From the NCBI GenBank assembly GCA_034359265.1, contig CP136896.1:13795501-13859500 (forward strand): DNA of 64,000 nucleotides. Reading direction: 5' to 3'. The position numbers and the translations under genes were made by a program. Source of the stretch: Canna indica. Lineage: Eukaryota; Streptophyta; Magnoliopsida; Zingiberales; Cannaceae. Below the pieces are notes generated by a model. That model had not been told where the DNA came from. It was given only the letters and a program-made list of their open reading frames with translations, and searched no databases. Below are positions 13,016 through 24,257 of the stretch, piece after piece (the first letter of the stretch is position 1; every line of letters starts with the position of its first letter).

Positions 13016-15520
13016 TGTCACACCCCAACTCAGGGTCACGTGACCGGCCAAGGTATACGTGCCTATACCCCGAAGCCTAACCCATGCACATGCCAACATC
13101 ATAAACAAAAAGTAAATAACAACTTTTAATAATAAAAGAACCAAAATAGATTTTCATTTCAAAACAACAAGATTTTAAATACATATGTCAAGTGCGGAAA
13201 TAAATCGTAGAGCAACAGTTCTTTTAATAAATAAAATTGAATAAAACGTGAATGTCCCCACGGGACTACAGCTCTAAATACCAAAATAAAAGTGCATGAC
13301 AACCTACTACAGACTCGACTACGACCCCTAACTAGGAATGCTATGAGATCATGTGGCTCCTCTGCCCTCCAGCTGCGCCAAGTGCTCCAACCCACGTCAC
13401 CGGTCATGCTCTGCAAAACAAAACAAAACAACGACAACGAGTGAGTTCAAAGAACTCAGTGAGAAGTTTTACCAACCCTCACAAATCAACATCACAGAGA
13501 TAACAAGAATATGTCTATCTCTATAGAGGCAATGTCACAAAGGTGTGACTAGCTACCAGGCCAACAGGCCACCCATGCCCACGACATCTAGCTTTCAAAG
13601 TGGTGCATCAGGCCAAAGCCCTACCATGCCCGAAGGCAACATCACCTAAAAATGTGCATCAAGTCAAGCTCTACCATGCCCAAAGGCAACATCACCATCA
13701 CAGAGGTGCATCCGGTCAAAGCCCTACCATGCCCAAAGCCAACATCACCATCAATGAGGTGCATCGGGTCGAATCCCTACCATACCTAAAGGCAACATCA
13801 CCATCAAGAGGTGCATCGGGTCGAATCCCTACCAAGCCCAAAGGCAACATCACCATCAAGAGGTGCACCGGGTCGAATCCCTACCATGCCTAAAGGTAAC
13901 CGCGCACATATCAGGATAATCGGGGGTCCTTCGAACTTATCCTGCAGGTTGGGAATTTACATCCAACCACACGGGCGTAGCCCATAACCCGACTCCTAAA
14001 TGAGCCGCTCCGTCATTCCCAAGGCTATGACGCATCAAGACCTAAGTCAAGATTCTCCTACGGTGTCCTAAGGGTGTCCTCACTATGAAGCGTCTCAACT
14101 CTTCAAACCCGATCCTTACCCCTTAGACCCGCAACGTCATGAACCCGCATGGTTTTATTTCATGAATACCTAGTAAGTTGGTTCATAACAGATTATGCTC
14201 ACATTTAGACCCAATTTTAATTATAGAATTAAAATTTAGATCATCTCAATTAGGGTTTTATTTTAGAGTTTTGTTTTAGGTTACTGTTACTGCTATGTCT
14301 GACCCAAATCTAGTCTCCAAAGTGTGTCATATGTTTCCAAATTATGTTTTCTGGTCAAAACAATAGGTTACACTACTATAATCAGAGATCAAATCCCATA
14401 ATAACAGAGAAATCAAAAATCAGCCCAGCTTCAATAAACAACACATAAATTTCAGAAAGCTGAAATTTTCAGCACATCAAGGAATAAAATCCGAATTTTG
14501 CAGAATTAAATTCCCAAATTTCTAACATAACAGATTCAAGTCATCATGCCAATCATGCATATAATCTCATAATTTTTACTAAATAAAAACTAGCATATAT
14601 AACAGGAACCCCTTAATCAAGAATCAAATATTAAGATCAAGAACCCTCTTCTCAAGAACCCTTAATTAGTCATTAGCAAGATCTTAATCCTACCACATGA
14701 TTTCCACCCAAAATCACAGATTTAATCCTAAGCATGCAATCCACAAATCTAGAAACCAAATTGAGAGAATAAATAATGATTTGCACATCAAGAAAACATG
14801 GCAAGAACTCGAAAAAAATTCAAGAACAAGGCATAAATACCGAGCCGTCACGAATGGCTTCAAAAAAATCCGATTAAAATCTCGAAGGGAGAGGGTAAAC
14901 CACTCACCTTAATTTGGAAAAATATTAGGAAAGAAATCCCGGACGATGGCCTCGAATCCGGCTTCAAAAGGCCGACGGCTCAACCCAAAAAAATAGCTCC
15001 AAGGGGAAAGAAAAGAGGGAGAGGAAGCAGACAGTTCGGCTCAGCTCCTCTCGGCTCGGCTCCAAAGGAGAAAAGGGAAAGGGGGCTGGCGGCTTGGCTT
15101 GGCTTGGCGGCTAGCTCCCTTTCTCAACTTTTTAGGTGGCTCCAAAATAGGAGCCACAAGCCATGAGGGGGGGTTTTTATACACCCTCCTCAACCCTAAG
15201 CCCTTAGACCCTTAATTCACAACCCGCATTCACCTTAAGCCAAAACCAAAATCCGCTAACCCGACAGACTTAAATAATTTAATTAATCTCATTCTAATAA
15301 ATCATGAATAATTAATTAAATACTCATATGAACATAATTAGCAATTATGCGCACACAACACGAAATAAATACTCTCAACTACCCAAGCCTAAAAATTTAA
15401 AAATTTAAAAATTTATATTCTACTTACGCGAGTTCGCAAGCTCGCTTCGGACCATGAGTCGACTCGACTCGACCACGAACTAGTCCGCTAGATTGGCAAA
15501 TATACATAAAAGGAAAAATA
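13016..15520. mobile_element. Solo-LTR-like block nested in the LINE
   Basis: About 2.5 kb starting TGTCACACCCC in plus orientation, which matches the complement of many gypsy LTR ends (GGGGTGTGACA). It lacks any gag or pol domain and contains a 52 bp tandem array. The right edge near 15517 (ATTGGCA) and a TSD are not certain. Open frames in it carry no recognisable domain. Confidence 0.45.
13601..13908. repeat. Tandem array, ~52 bp unit, about six copies
   Basis: The units start GTGCATC(G/A)GGTC and end CAACATCACCATCA. The last three units are most alike and the first two most diverged, as expected from stepwise local duplication. Confidence 0.9.
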
Positions 15521-16427
15521 ATAAATTTAAATATATGAGATATTACAACAATATAAGGGAGGGGGGAGAGAGGTAAAAAATAAAGACAAAAGGGAGATCA
15601 GATCCATCTCCAAGGAATAGTAGAAAGCAACAGGGACAGTGGGACAACACAATTACAAGTAGTTACAAGCAGCCATAGATAGAGCCAAAACAACGAGTTG
15701 TTGCTACAATGGACTGAACACTAGTATTGTAGTCTTCAAAGCATCTTTTGTTCCTTTCAAACCAAATAAACCAACTCCAAGTGAGGATGATGCGACTTCT
15801 TCTTAGTGTAGTGACATTTACCGCAACCGACGGAAGGTGATCAAAAAACCAAGAAGTAGGAAAGGCACTTCATTAAGAGAGAGTAACAGGGACTGCCAAA
15901 CTATCCTCATCCGACAAGTGAATTTTTGGAGCTCTATCTACAAAACCACCAACACCAAGTTTTTGATCCTCAACGGAGATCTCATGCTCTTTGTCAGGGC
16001 CAGAATGTAACAGAGAGTTGTATCATGAATGTGGTTAGAAGTTACTGAGTCCTTTTCTTGAATGGTCATGTTTGGTTGATGATCACCAGAACTAGAAGAA
16101 AAGAAACTAACATCTGAATTTGGAAAGGGGAATCCAACTGACCATTGGGAGGGCCATAGCATTAGCTCCACTATCTGGAACTCTGTGTAGAGGCTGGAGC
16201 TTGAGCGGATTGGAGCTCCTTCATGAATGATACCCCAAGCAATGCTTCAAGTCTCAAGGTCTTCTTTGAGCCGTGGATTTTGTCTAAGAGATGCAAGAAG
16301 TAGTATTGTCAGAAATCCCAATATTTGAACTAGAATTGTTGTCGGTTACAAAAATTTTATCAAAGAATTCAATATCTAGACCAGTGGACCTTACAGATAT
16401 AGACTCCTCTTTCTTTGTAACAAATAA

Positions 16428-16667
16428 GGGAAAAGGGCCAAATCTTTGTAACAAAGAAGTCCACGTCAGCAAATGGAATCCCGCGTGGCAAGTGTAGCTC
16501 AGCCACATAAGATGCCACGATGGAAAATAACACGTGGCAATTATGTATTGACAAGGGCAATTTTGGCCCAAAATATATTTAAGGGGCAAATTTGTACTTT
16601 TTTCAATAGTTTAAGGGCAAATTTTCACCTTTTTCAATACTTCAGGGGCAAATTTGACCCTTTTCCC
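16428..16667. mobile_element. MITE, GGGAAAAGGG family
   Basis: Terminal inverted repeats GGGAAAAGGGCCAAAT and ATTTGACCCTTTTCCC. The interior contains the repeated 'AGGGGCAAATTT' style of this family. It lies in the CBE1-like exon of copy B. Confidence 0.7.
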
Positions 16668-17250
16668 TTGAATAAAATCTATGTGGTGCCCATCCCAATG
16701 TGTTTTATGTCCATTGCACGATTTCTGCAAGTTTGGCTTTTACCTTAGAATTTAAACAAATACTTTAGTAAATTTCATGAGAAATATAATTTTTAAAGAT
16801 GAAACAAAAATAATATTCAAAAAGATATATCTTGATTACTAAAATAAAAACTTGATTAAATTTAATTATTAGTAACCGATCCGGCCCAACCCGGAAGTTC
16901 GGGGAGAATCTCATCCCAATTCAAAATCGGGACGAGACCGGGACAAAATCAGGATGCTTCATATTCAGGATTGAGACTGGGACACATATTTGCGTCTCGA
17001 CTCAAAATTGGGACGGGACCGAGACATACCAAACCTCGACCCATCCCGACGACCTGACCCGAACTCACTTTGGTTTCTTATTACAATGACAAGTGACTAA
17101 AGCTAATAATTCATATCTTTGAGTAAACAATTTAGTTACAACACAAAGTATAATTGTCAAGTTTATATTTTCTTGATTTTGGTAAAGATAATATCAACAT
17201 CATTCTTATAGTGTTAATTAGAACCACATTAATGATAATAATATATAAAA

Positions 17251-17587
17251 GAAAAAATGATTAAATTTGCCCCTGAACTATTGAAAATGGTATAAATTTG
17301 CCCATAAAATATTGAAAAAGGTGCATATTTGCTCCTTAAATATATTTTGGGCCAAAATTGCCCTTGTCAGTACATAATTGTCATGTGTCATTTTCCAATG
17401 TGACATCTTATATGACTGAGCTTCACTTGTCACGTTGGCTTCCGTTTGCTGACGTGAACTTCCGTTAAGAAAAAGGACAAAATTGATCCATTTATGTAAC
17501 GTCGAGGATAATTTTGATTAAAAATATAGTTAAGGAATAAATTTGCACATTGTTCAATACTTCAGGGATAAATTTGACCCTTTTCCC
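17251..17587. mobile_element. Second MITE of the same family
   Basis: The right end, AAATTTGACCCTTTTCCC, is identical in style to 16650-16667. The left end is degenerate (GAAAAAATGATTAAATTTGCCCC). The coding sequence of copy B resumes at once on the right (AACAAAGAAAG). The 580 bases between the two MITEs (16668-17250) are not gene sequence. The pair may therefore be the ends of one larger composite insertion. Confidence 0.6.
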
Positions 17588-17985
17588 AACAAAGAAAGAA
17601 GATGTTGTGATGCATGATCATTAATATTAAATTTTTGATGTTCCATTTTTCCATCTATTCTTGTCCGAGGATCCTGTACGCCATGCTGCAAAGTTGAACT
17701 ACCTTCAATGTCGGCCAAGATGGACTGCTCAAGGTCCTCACACGTTAGCGGAACATGAGTTGAATCTGGCTTATCAACTTGATGATACTGCTTAGGGATT
17801 CCAGCCATCAAATTAGTTGTAGGAGATGTATCAAGTTTCTGTGTGGTTACTTTTGAAAGTTAAGTTGGGTTCTGTTTTTCCAATTGCTTTGCCACAAGAA
17901 GGTAGTGAAGTTGACAAGCTAACTTTCTCAATATTCAGAATTAAGGATAGCAAGTCCTTTCATGACAAATCTTCTACAAGCTTTC

Positions 17986-18570
17986 CTTCTTCGATGATGA
18001 TGGCGACAGACCACAAATTTGCTCGCCTCCTCCCCACATGAATCTAGTTCCTTGAGAGGCAATTACTGGATATTTGTTACTGGTCGTGAAAGTGCAGCCC
18101 TTCTCACCTCCTCCCTAAGCGGTGGCCACATTTTGCTCATGCAGCCTTGCTCGTCTCCTCGACTCCTCTCGTGTAGCCGCCACACTTGTCTCCAAGGCAC
18201 AACCACACAGGTATTGCAAATTTGCAAGAGGTAATTTAGCTTCTTGTTGTTTGATTAAATTGTATGATTGTATCAATGCATCAATTGATTGACAAATTAA
18301 TAATTGATTAAAATTGTTTTTCTTCATTAATTGTTTGATTGAATTGATTTACCTTGACAACAATTAACAAGCAAGAAGTCTCATTTGGATAGTATGTTGA
18401 TGTTCTTAGATTGAATTTATTCACTTGGATTCAATTGATTTTTATTTTGTAGATATGGAAAGGTATTTTAAAAAATCTTGAGGCAGATCATTGTCTTCCT
18501 CTAACAAAGGTATTTCAAGTACAATATTGTCCCCCACCCCACCCTCATTTTGATTCCCGGCTCCGCCATT
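17986..18570. other. Junction segment, possible end of a second hAT-like element
   Basis: No gene that I can support. At 18446-18456 TTTTATTTTGTAG precedes ATGGAAAGGTATTTT, which resembles the 5' exon of TTF-zinc-finger hAT proteins. An in-frame stop follows within ten codons. CCCGGCTCCGCCATTG near 18550-18566 resembles a hAT terminal repeat. Confidence 0.3.
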
Positions 18571-18574
18571 GCCA

Positions 18575-19148
18575 TCATCGGGCGATCCTTACTTTGGATG
18601 AGATCAACATCAAAAGGATATACCTCCAAATTTTATTCTATGACTTCAGTTTAAAATGCATGCATTCAGAGTTGTAGATTGTAGTGAACATACACCAACT
18701 TCTCTAAGTGGGCGTATGAAAGGCAATTGTAGGGATTTGTATGTATGAGCGAGAATGTAGACCTATTCCTCTTGTATCCACTATATGAAGTTGTTTGGAA
18801 GAGGATTCATACGACAATCCTCCAAAGATTTGCAGTGTAAGATCTATTTGCAATCACCATTGAATTGCACATTTAAAAATTAAATGAGACTTTAAACTAA
18901 TAAATAATTTCAAAAAGAAAAAAATAACAAAATTTTATACACGAATTCATGGGGTATTGGCAGTCAATTGTGGAGGTATTATTAAAGCCGCCAAATGCCT
19001 CTCAATAATATCTTGTTTCTGAAATAGCTTCGGGAGCTTTTGCCTTTAGGTGATACCAATTGTGTATCAATATTGCTATGAGAGATTTAAATAATAACCT
19101 AGAAGAAAAAAAAAGGAAAATAATTTAATAATTTTAAAATAAATGAAA
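18575..19148 (-). pseudogene. hAT transposase, C-terminal dimerisation domain (remnant)
   Basis: Minus-strand reading near 18850-18600 gives STFSLIHTNPYN, LEKLVYVHYN and PFDVDLIQSKD. These correspond to the hAT C-terminal dimerisation signature (normally SSGCERNWSTF-LIHTK-RNRL). Cys and Trp of the signature are changed (SYSGYKRNRSTF) and stops interrupt it, so it is inactive. It is the C-terminal end of the gene that begins at 39245 and is separated from it by three later insertions. Confidence 0.75.
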
Positions 19149-19795
19149 CAAGTGAATTAAAAATCATAGTATTAGTGCCCATAGTTAACTCAGATTTTGG
19201 TTTTAGTGACCATAGTTTTAAAATTTTGGTTTGAGTCCCCATACTATATTTTCGTTTAGGAGTTGGTCCCTGCCATCACTTAAGGCATAAACAACGTTAT
19301 ACGAAGCTGATGTGGCTAACGGTTGCTAACTGGATATTGCTGACGTGGACAAGTTAAATGATGATCCTTTAAAACGCACTAAAAGTATGGGGACTAAAAC
19401 CAAAATCGGAGTAAACTGTGTATACTAAAATTATGATTTTCCCTTTATTTGGAGAAGGATCGAGAAGAAAAGAATTTGTAATTTTTCAAAATCCAACCTG
19501 CCGGATTCGAACCAACGTCCTAAGGATGTCTGAATCAACTATAGCCCTCCGCTCTATCAATTGAGCTAAGGTCGGCGTGTCAAGTGTCGGAGAATTAAAC
19601 TTTTATGTGCCTCAAGTGACGATAGAGACTGTTGGCCACGCCTTCATATAACGTTCTTTTTGCCTCAAGTGATAGTAGAGACCAACTCCTAAATGAAAAT
19701 ATAGTGTGAAGACTAAAACCAAAATTTTTAAACTATGGGAACTAAAATCAGAATCCGAGTAAACTATGTCAACTAAAGGTATGTTTTTCCCATAA
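19149..19795. mobile_element. MITE block with ~165 bp inverted repeats enclosing a tRNA gene
   Basis: The left arm (19149-19315) and the right arm (about 19615-19795) are imperfect inverted repeats sharing TTTTAGTCCCCATA-type, TTTAGGAGTTGGTC and ATCACTTAAGGC segments. A second right-hand end occurs at 19380-19444. The block therefore looks like one complete MITE (19149-19444) followed by the right half of another, with the tRNA gene between. It splits the hAT gene. I could not find a convincing TSD. Confidence 0.65.
19493..19575 (-). tRNA. tRNA-Tyr-like gene, anticodon AUA, with intron
   Basis: The minus-strand sequence CCGACCTTAGCTCAATTG...GGTTCGAATCCGGCAGGTTGG matches plant tRNA-Tyr. Acceptor (CCGACCT/AGGTTGG), D (GCTC/GAGC), anticodon (GAGGG/TCCTT) and T (GTTGG/CCGGC) stems all pair, with some G-U. 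The anticodon loop reads C-U-A-U-A-G, then an 11-base intron, then A. The anticodon is therefore AUA, not the usual GUA. The B box is perfect and the A box nearly so (TAGCTCAATTGA). A TTTT run lies directly downstream (ATTTTG), a possible Pol III stop. It may be a functional variant or a MITE-borne pseudogene. Confidence 0.85.
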
Positions 19796-20335
19796 ATTAT
19801 TATCAGCTCGGTGTATATGTTGCCCCATTTGAGTTTCTCATCTCTTTGTTATAATATCAATGAAGGGCTTGTATTTGTTTTGCACCTTTTTGATGTTTAC
19901 TGCACCTGGTATATGGTAGAGATTATTAAGACCTTCTTGATTTCTTCCTTTACTTGATAAATGTAGTGGTAGAGATTATCCATTTGTGACTTTTTTCATA
20001 TATATCATTCATAGAACCACATATAAAGGTTCTACAACGACGATTATTTTAGCAATGCAATCCCAAAATCGCTAGTTGAGCACTTGCTTCTCGGTCTCTT
20101 TCCCATCTGATCTTGTTGCATATCTTGACGAAGATCATTTTGAGCTTGTAAACAACGCCCTTAAACCAATCTTTCTATGTTGGAGTGAATTTAATGCAAT
20201 GAAGTTTGTGACAAATCTTATTGCTCTTGATCACATAATCTCAACTATATATAAATTATCATAAATAATTATTTATTATTAATTAAATATTTTTTCATCA
20301 TTTTTATTAGAAAAAATCTTAAATATTACCATCGG
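19796..20335 (-). pseudogene. hAT transposase, middle segment (remnant)
   Basis: The minus-strand reading contains AIRFVTNFIALNSL, GLRALFTSSK, a SDGKETEKQVL stretch and VEPLYVVL. These line up with the hAT core after the DUF659 domain, where functional copies have RFATNFIAL-SL and an F-S-WR-LVEPLV-VLR block. Stops and frameshifts are present. It lies between the MITE block on the left and the compound MITE on the right. Confidence 0.75.
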
Positions 20336-20344
20336 TAAATTTTT

Positions 20345-22483
20345 GGGTTCATTACACTATATATCATGAACTTTAGGGGTATTTTCAATTTTGACCCGAA
20401 CTTTCGATTGTATCAATTTTATACCCCAATTTTCAATTCATTTCAATAATATCCCATCGTCAAGTCATCGTAAATCTTACCATTTGATTGCTAACATGGC
20501 TTTGCATACGTGTACCAAAAAATATAAAATATGAAAAAAAATCTATCCACTGCCACATCAGCAACAAATCTAAACTTGAATAAATAATATTAAAAAATAC
20601 ACATCATCAAGGTTAATTACACTATATATCCTGAACTTTAGGAGTATTCCCAATTCGGATCCGAACTTTCGATTATATCAATTTACACTCCAATTTTCAA
20701 TTCGTTTCAATAATATCCCATCATCAAGTCACCGTGAATCTTGTCGTTTGATTGCTGATGTGGCTTTGCATACGTGTACCAAAAAATATAAAATATGAAG
20801 AAAAAAAATCTATCCACTGCCACGTCAGTGGATGCCATGTAAATATTTACATGCAGGTAACCGTATACTGCAGGTAACATTCAGAAATGATGTAGTGTAA
20901 CTGTATACTTGAACAGGTAACTGTATCAGGTAACATTCAGAAATGATGTAGTGTTTGATGTTTCTGATGCAATTTTTGATATTTACTGCACCTGGTATAT
21001 TGCATACTGATGTAGAAATAAATATCATATCAGTTACCGGGTGCAGTTAACAACATTATACCTAAGGTTCAAGAAATAAATTGAATGGTTTAATGCAGAA
21101 AACTAGGTAACTTAATAAGTTTATATCAAAATAATATTATTTCTACATGGCATCCAATGACATGGTAGTGGATAATTTTTTTTCCATATTTTATGTCTTC
21201 TGGTACACGTATGCAAAGCCACGTTATTAATCGAACGACAAGATTCACAATGACTTGACGATGGGATATTATTGAAACGAATTAAAAATTAGAGTATAAA
21301 ATTGATACAATCGAAAGTTCGGGTTAAAAATGGGAATACCCCTAAAGTTCAGGATATATAGTGTAATGCTGACGTGTATTTTTTAACATTATTTATTTAG
21401 GTTTAGATTTGTTGTTGACGTGGAAGTAGATTTTTTTTTCTTCATATTTTATGTTTTCTAGTACACGTATGCAAAGCTACGTCAGCAATCAAACGGCAAG
21501 ATTCACGGTGACTAGACGATGGGATATTATTGAAACGAATTAAAAATTGGGGTATAAAATTGATACAATCAAAAGTTCAGGTCAAAATTGGGAATACCCC
21601 TAAAGTTCATGATATATAGTGTAATTAACCAAATTTGATTGCTGACGGGTCAAAAATCTATCCACTGCCACGTTAGTGGATGCCATGTAAACATTTACAT
21701 GTAGGGAATTAATTGTATACTGCAGGTAACTGCAACAGGTAGCATTTAGAAATGATGCAGTGTAACTGTATACATGAACAGGTAACATTCAGAAATTATG
21801 TAGTGTTTGATGTTTCTGATGAAATTTTTGATATTTACTGCACCTGGTATACTATATACTGATGTAGAAATAAGCATCATATCAGTATTACCGGGTGCAA
21901 TTAACAACATTATACCTGAGGTTCTAGAAATAAATTGAATGATTTAATGCAGAAAACCAGGTAACTTAATAAGTTTATATCAAAATAATATTATTTCTAC
22001 ATGGCATCCACTAACGTGGCAGTGGATAATTTTTTCTTCATATTTTATATTTTCTGGTACACGTATGCAAAGCCACGTCAGCAATTAAACAACAAGATTC
22101 ATGATGACTTGACGATGGGATATTATTGAAACGAATTAAAAATTTGAGTATAAAATTGATACAATCGAAAGTTCGGGCTAAAATTGGTAATACCCCTAAA
22201 GTTCAAGATATATAGTGTAATGTTGACATATATTTTTTGATATTATTTATTCAGGTTTAGATTTGTTGCTGACGTGGCAGTAGATTTTTTTTCTTCATAT
22301 TTTATGTTTTCTGGTACACGTATGCAAAGATACGTCAGCAATCAAACAACAAGATTCATGGTGACTTGACGATGTGATATTATTGAAATGAATTGAAAAT
22401 TGGGATATAAAATTGATACACCAAAAGTTCGGGTCAAAATTGAGAATACCCCTAAAGTTCATGATATATAGTGTAATTAACCC
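20345..22483. mobile_element. Compound MITE with 9 bp TSD (Mutator-like)
   Basis: Terminal repeats GGGTT(C/A)ATTACACTATAT on the left and its complement on the right, flanked by taaattttt (20336-20344) and taaatattt (22484-22492), 8 of 9 bases matching. The interior is built from about six copies of a roughly 250 bp arm ('ACTTTAGGGGTATT..GACCCGAACTTTCGATT'), two plus-oriented on the left and four inverted on the right. It also has two copies of a central segment (20880-21140 and 21660-22015). No protein is encoded. Confidence 0.75.
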
Positions 22484-22492
22484 TAAATATTT

Positions 22493-22833
22493 TCACAAGA
22501 GCATGGACCCACGTTTGGTAGATGATCAGGTGATTTGTTGTCCTTTTTTGACCATGGACTTCACCATTGGTAGATCAACATTATCCCTCATCGTCAAGTC
22601 TGTACAATGCGTTGCACATGAAGTTCGAAGATCTGAGAATATTCATTTTGAATTAACTCACTTGCCTTTTTAAAGTTTGTGTTGTTATCGGTGACGACAT
22701 GAACTATGTGTTGCAAACCCGACCAATGTTCTTGATAACATCTTTCATCAAACTCGAGATGTAAATTATGTTATCATAGTTATCCCAAGCATCTACCGAT
22801 ATATGATAAACCACCTTCTTGTTGCAGTAGATC
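22493..22833 (-). pseudogene. hAT transposase, DUF659 second half (remnant)
   Basis: Minus strand from 22833: VIYCNKKVVYHISVDAWDN and then MKDVIKNIG, matching the second half of the DUF659 domain. It continues toward a degenerate CNALYRLDDEG region. Its partner half is at 37392. The acgag TSD marks the Sirevirus insertion that separated them. Confidence 0.8.
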
Positions 22834-22838
22834 ACGAG

Positions 22839-24257
22839 TGTTGTAGGAAATCTGACACTAGAAGGGGGGGTTGAATAGTGTCTGTCCCCTTTTATATTTA
22901 TTCAATTTCTCTTTTTACTCAATTTAACTTTAATCAAATGCAAATGTATCTTAACAATAGATGTGATCAAATGTCAAGAACAATAATGAGCAAATATCGA
23001 AAGCAATGCAGACAAGATGAATTATAGTGGTTCGGCCAACTGCCTACTCCACTACCTTGGCTCCTCACCAAGGATTTCTAATCACTACTTTATAGAGTTT
23101 GTGTTTCCCTTTGAATACAATGAGGACACTCTTCTCACCACTCTGAGAACTCCTCAAACCTATTCACCTAGGCAAAACACAATTCTACAAAGTTTCCCTT
23201 AAGTGTTTCCCTAGCACACCTAGCAGCTATTACAGATGGAAAACTAGTTTGAAATAAAACTTCAAATACAATGTAAAAGAGCTCAAGAATAGAAAGAAAA
23301 ACCAAAGCTCTTTTCCCAAGCCTTCACGCCTTCAACTCACCAGAGAATGCACTGGAGTTGCAGCAGAGTTGAAGAAACAGGCGCTTGAAGAAGAATTTGA
23401 CCAAAAATTAGGGCACAGCAGATCAATCGCTTTGAAGGCTTTTAATCACTTCTGAATGCTCAATAATTTCACTAAGAAAAACTTTTAAGAAGGTGGGTGA
23501 GGGGTATTTATAACCCCTCAGCTGAACGGCGACTCAACGGGTAGAAAAAATAGCTATTACAGCCGTTCTGTCGATCGTCCACTACCCTTTCTATGAGTTT
23601 TTAGCACTGTTTGGTCGACCGATGGATCGATTGAAGGAGTCACAACTTCATCCATCCTGAATTCGGTCGACCGTCCGGTCGATCGATGTAGTGAAGCTGG
23701 GGTCACGACTTTGTGATTTTTGATCCGGTTGACCGATCGGTCGACCGGTGACCCTTCTGCCAAATTTTAGCTTCGGTCGATCGACCGACCGATCGACCGA
23801 CACAGCCTTCTGTGCTTTCTTCACTAACTTCGGTCGACCGAATGGCTACTGCCATTTTTTTGCAACATTCGGTCGATCGACCGAATTGGCTGCTGCCAAA
23901 ATCTGCCTTGTTCGGTCGATCAATTGAACTCAGGCCGAGGCTGATTTTTACATTGAATTTGTTACATGCCTTTTTGGGGTTTAGTTACCAAATTTCAAAT
24001 TGGATAATTTTACAATTTGGCTTGGGATAAAATCATCCTAGGGGTATATTACATGATTTCTACTTAATTTATACCCGAGCCTTTCTTTGACGTTCTTTTC
24101 TATCGTTTCTTGACGATTTTTCCTTTCGTTTCTCTGAATGAAGTTAGCTTGCTTATCACAACCTCAACCTGAACTCCAAACTTCACACATAAATTAAATA
24201 CATGTTTGTTATCATCAAAATGAAGATGGAAGCTTAAAAGAGACCCTTAAGCCAACA
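22839..24257 (-). repeat. 3' LTR of Sirevirus A
   Basis: 1419 bp. The GGTCGACC-type palindromes at 23565-23945 form about eight clusters at 45-50 base spacing. In element orientation they lie directly upstream of a TATAAATA box (plus-strand TATTTATA at 23505-23512), i.e. in U3. Confidence 0.92.

Larger units (their letters stand above)
12961..15896 (-). mobile_element. 5'-truncated LINE, split by a nested insertion
   Basis: Flanked by a 9 bp TSD caaactatc (12952-12960 and 15897-15905) that copy A lacks. Read on the minus strand, 15896-15520 contains a degenerate LINE C-terminal block (WFIWFERNKRCFEDYN near 15770). The 3' end at 12961-13010 finishes in a short A-rich tail (TTTCAAAAAAGATGAT). 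This fits 5'-truncated target-primed insertion. Roughly 13016-15520 is later DNA inside it. Confidence 0.65.
11364..17985 (-). pseudogene. CBE1: CBE1/4E-T-like gene fragment, copy B (inverted)
   Basis: Minus-strand duplicate of copy A, covering the same exons plus introns and the 3' flank. The natural stop is at 11364-11366 and the gene is read right to left up to about 17985. Homology ends near the exon boundary at which copy A has its 86-base intron. Better preserved than copy A in places: 12352-12693 stays open through the His/Met/Pro-rich exon, and GGA and CAG replace copy A's TGA and TAG. It has its own lesions, including a frameshift near 16010 and three insertions: a TRIM (11892-12222), a LINE with nested DNA (12961-15896) and MITEs (16428-17587). 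Copy A is the empty site for the TRIM and the LINE. Not expected to encode protein. Confidence 0.7.

Noticed and set aside
18456..18545. Start of a TTF-zinc-finger hAT protein (MERYFKK)
   Set aside because: Stop after eight codons and no downstream domain. Kept only as a possibility in the junction segment.
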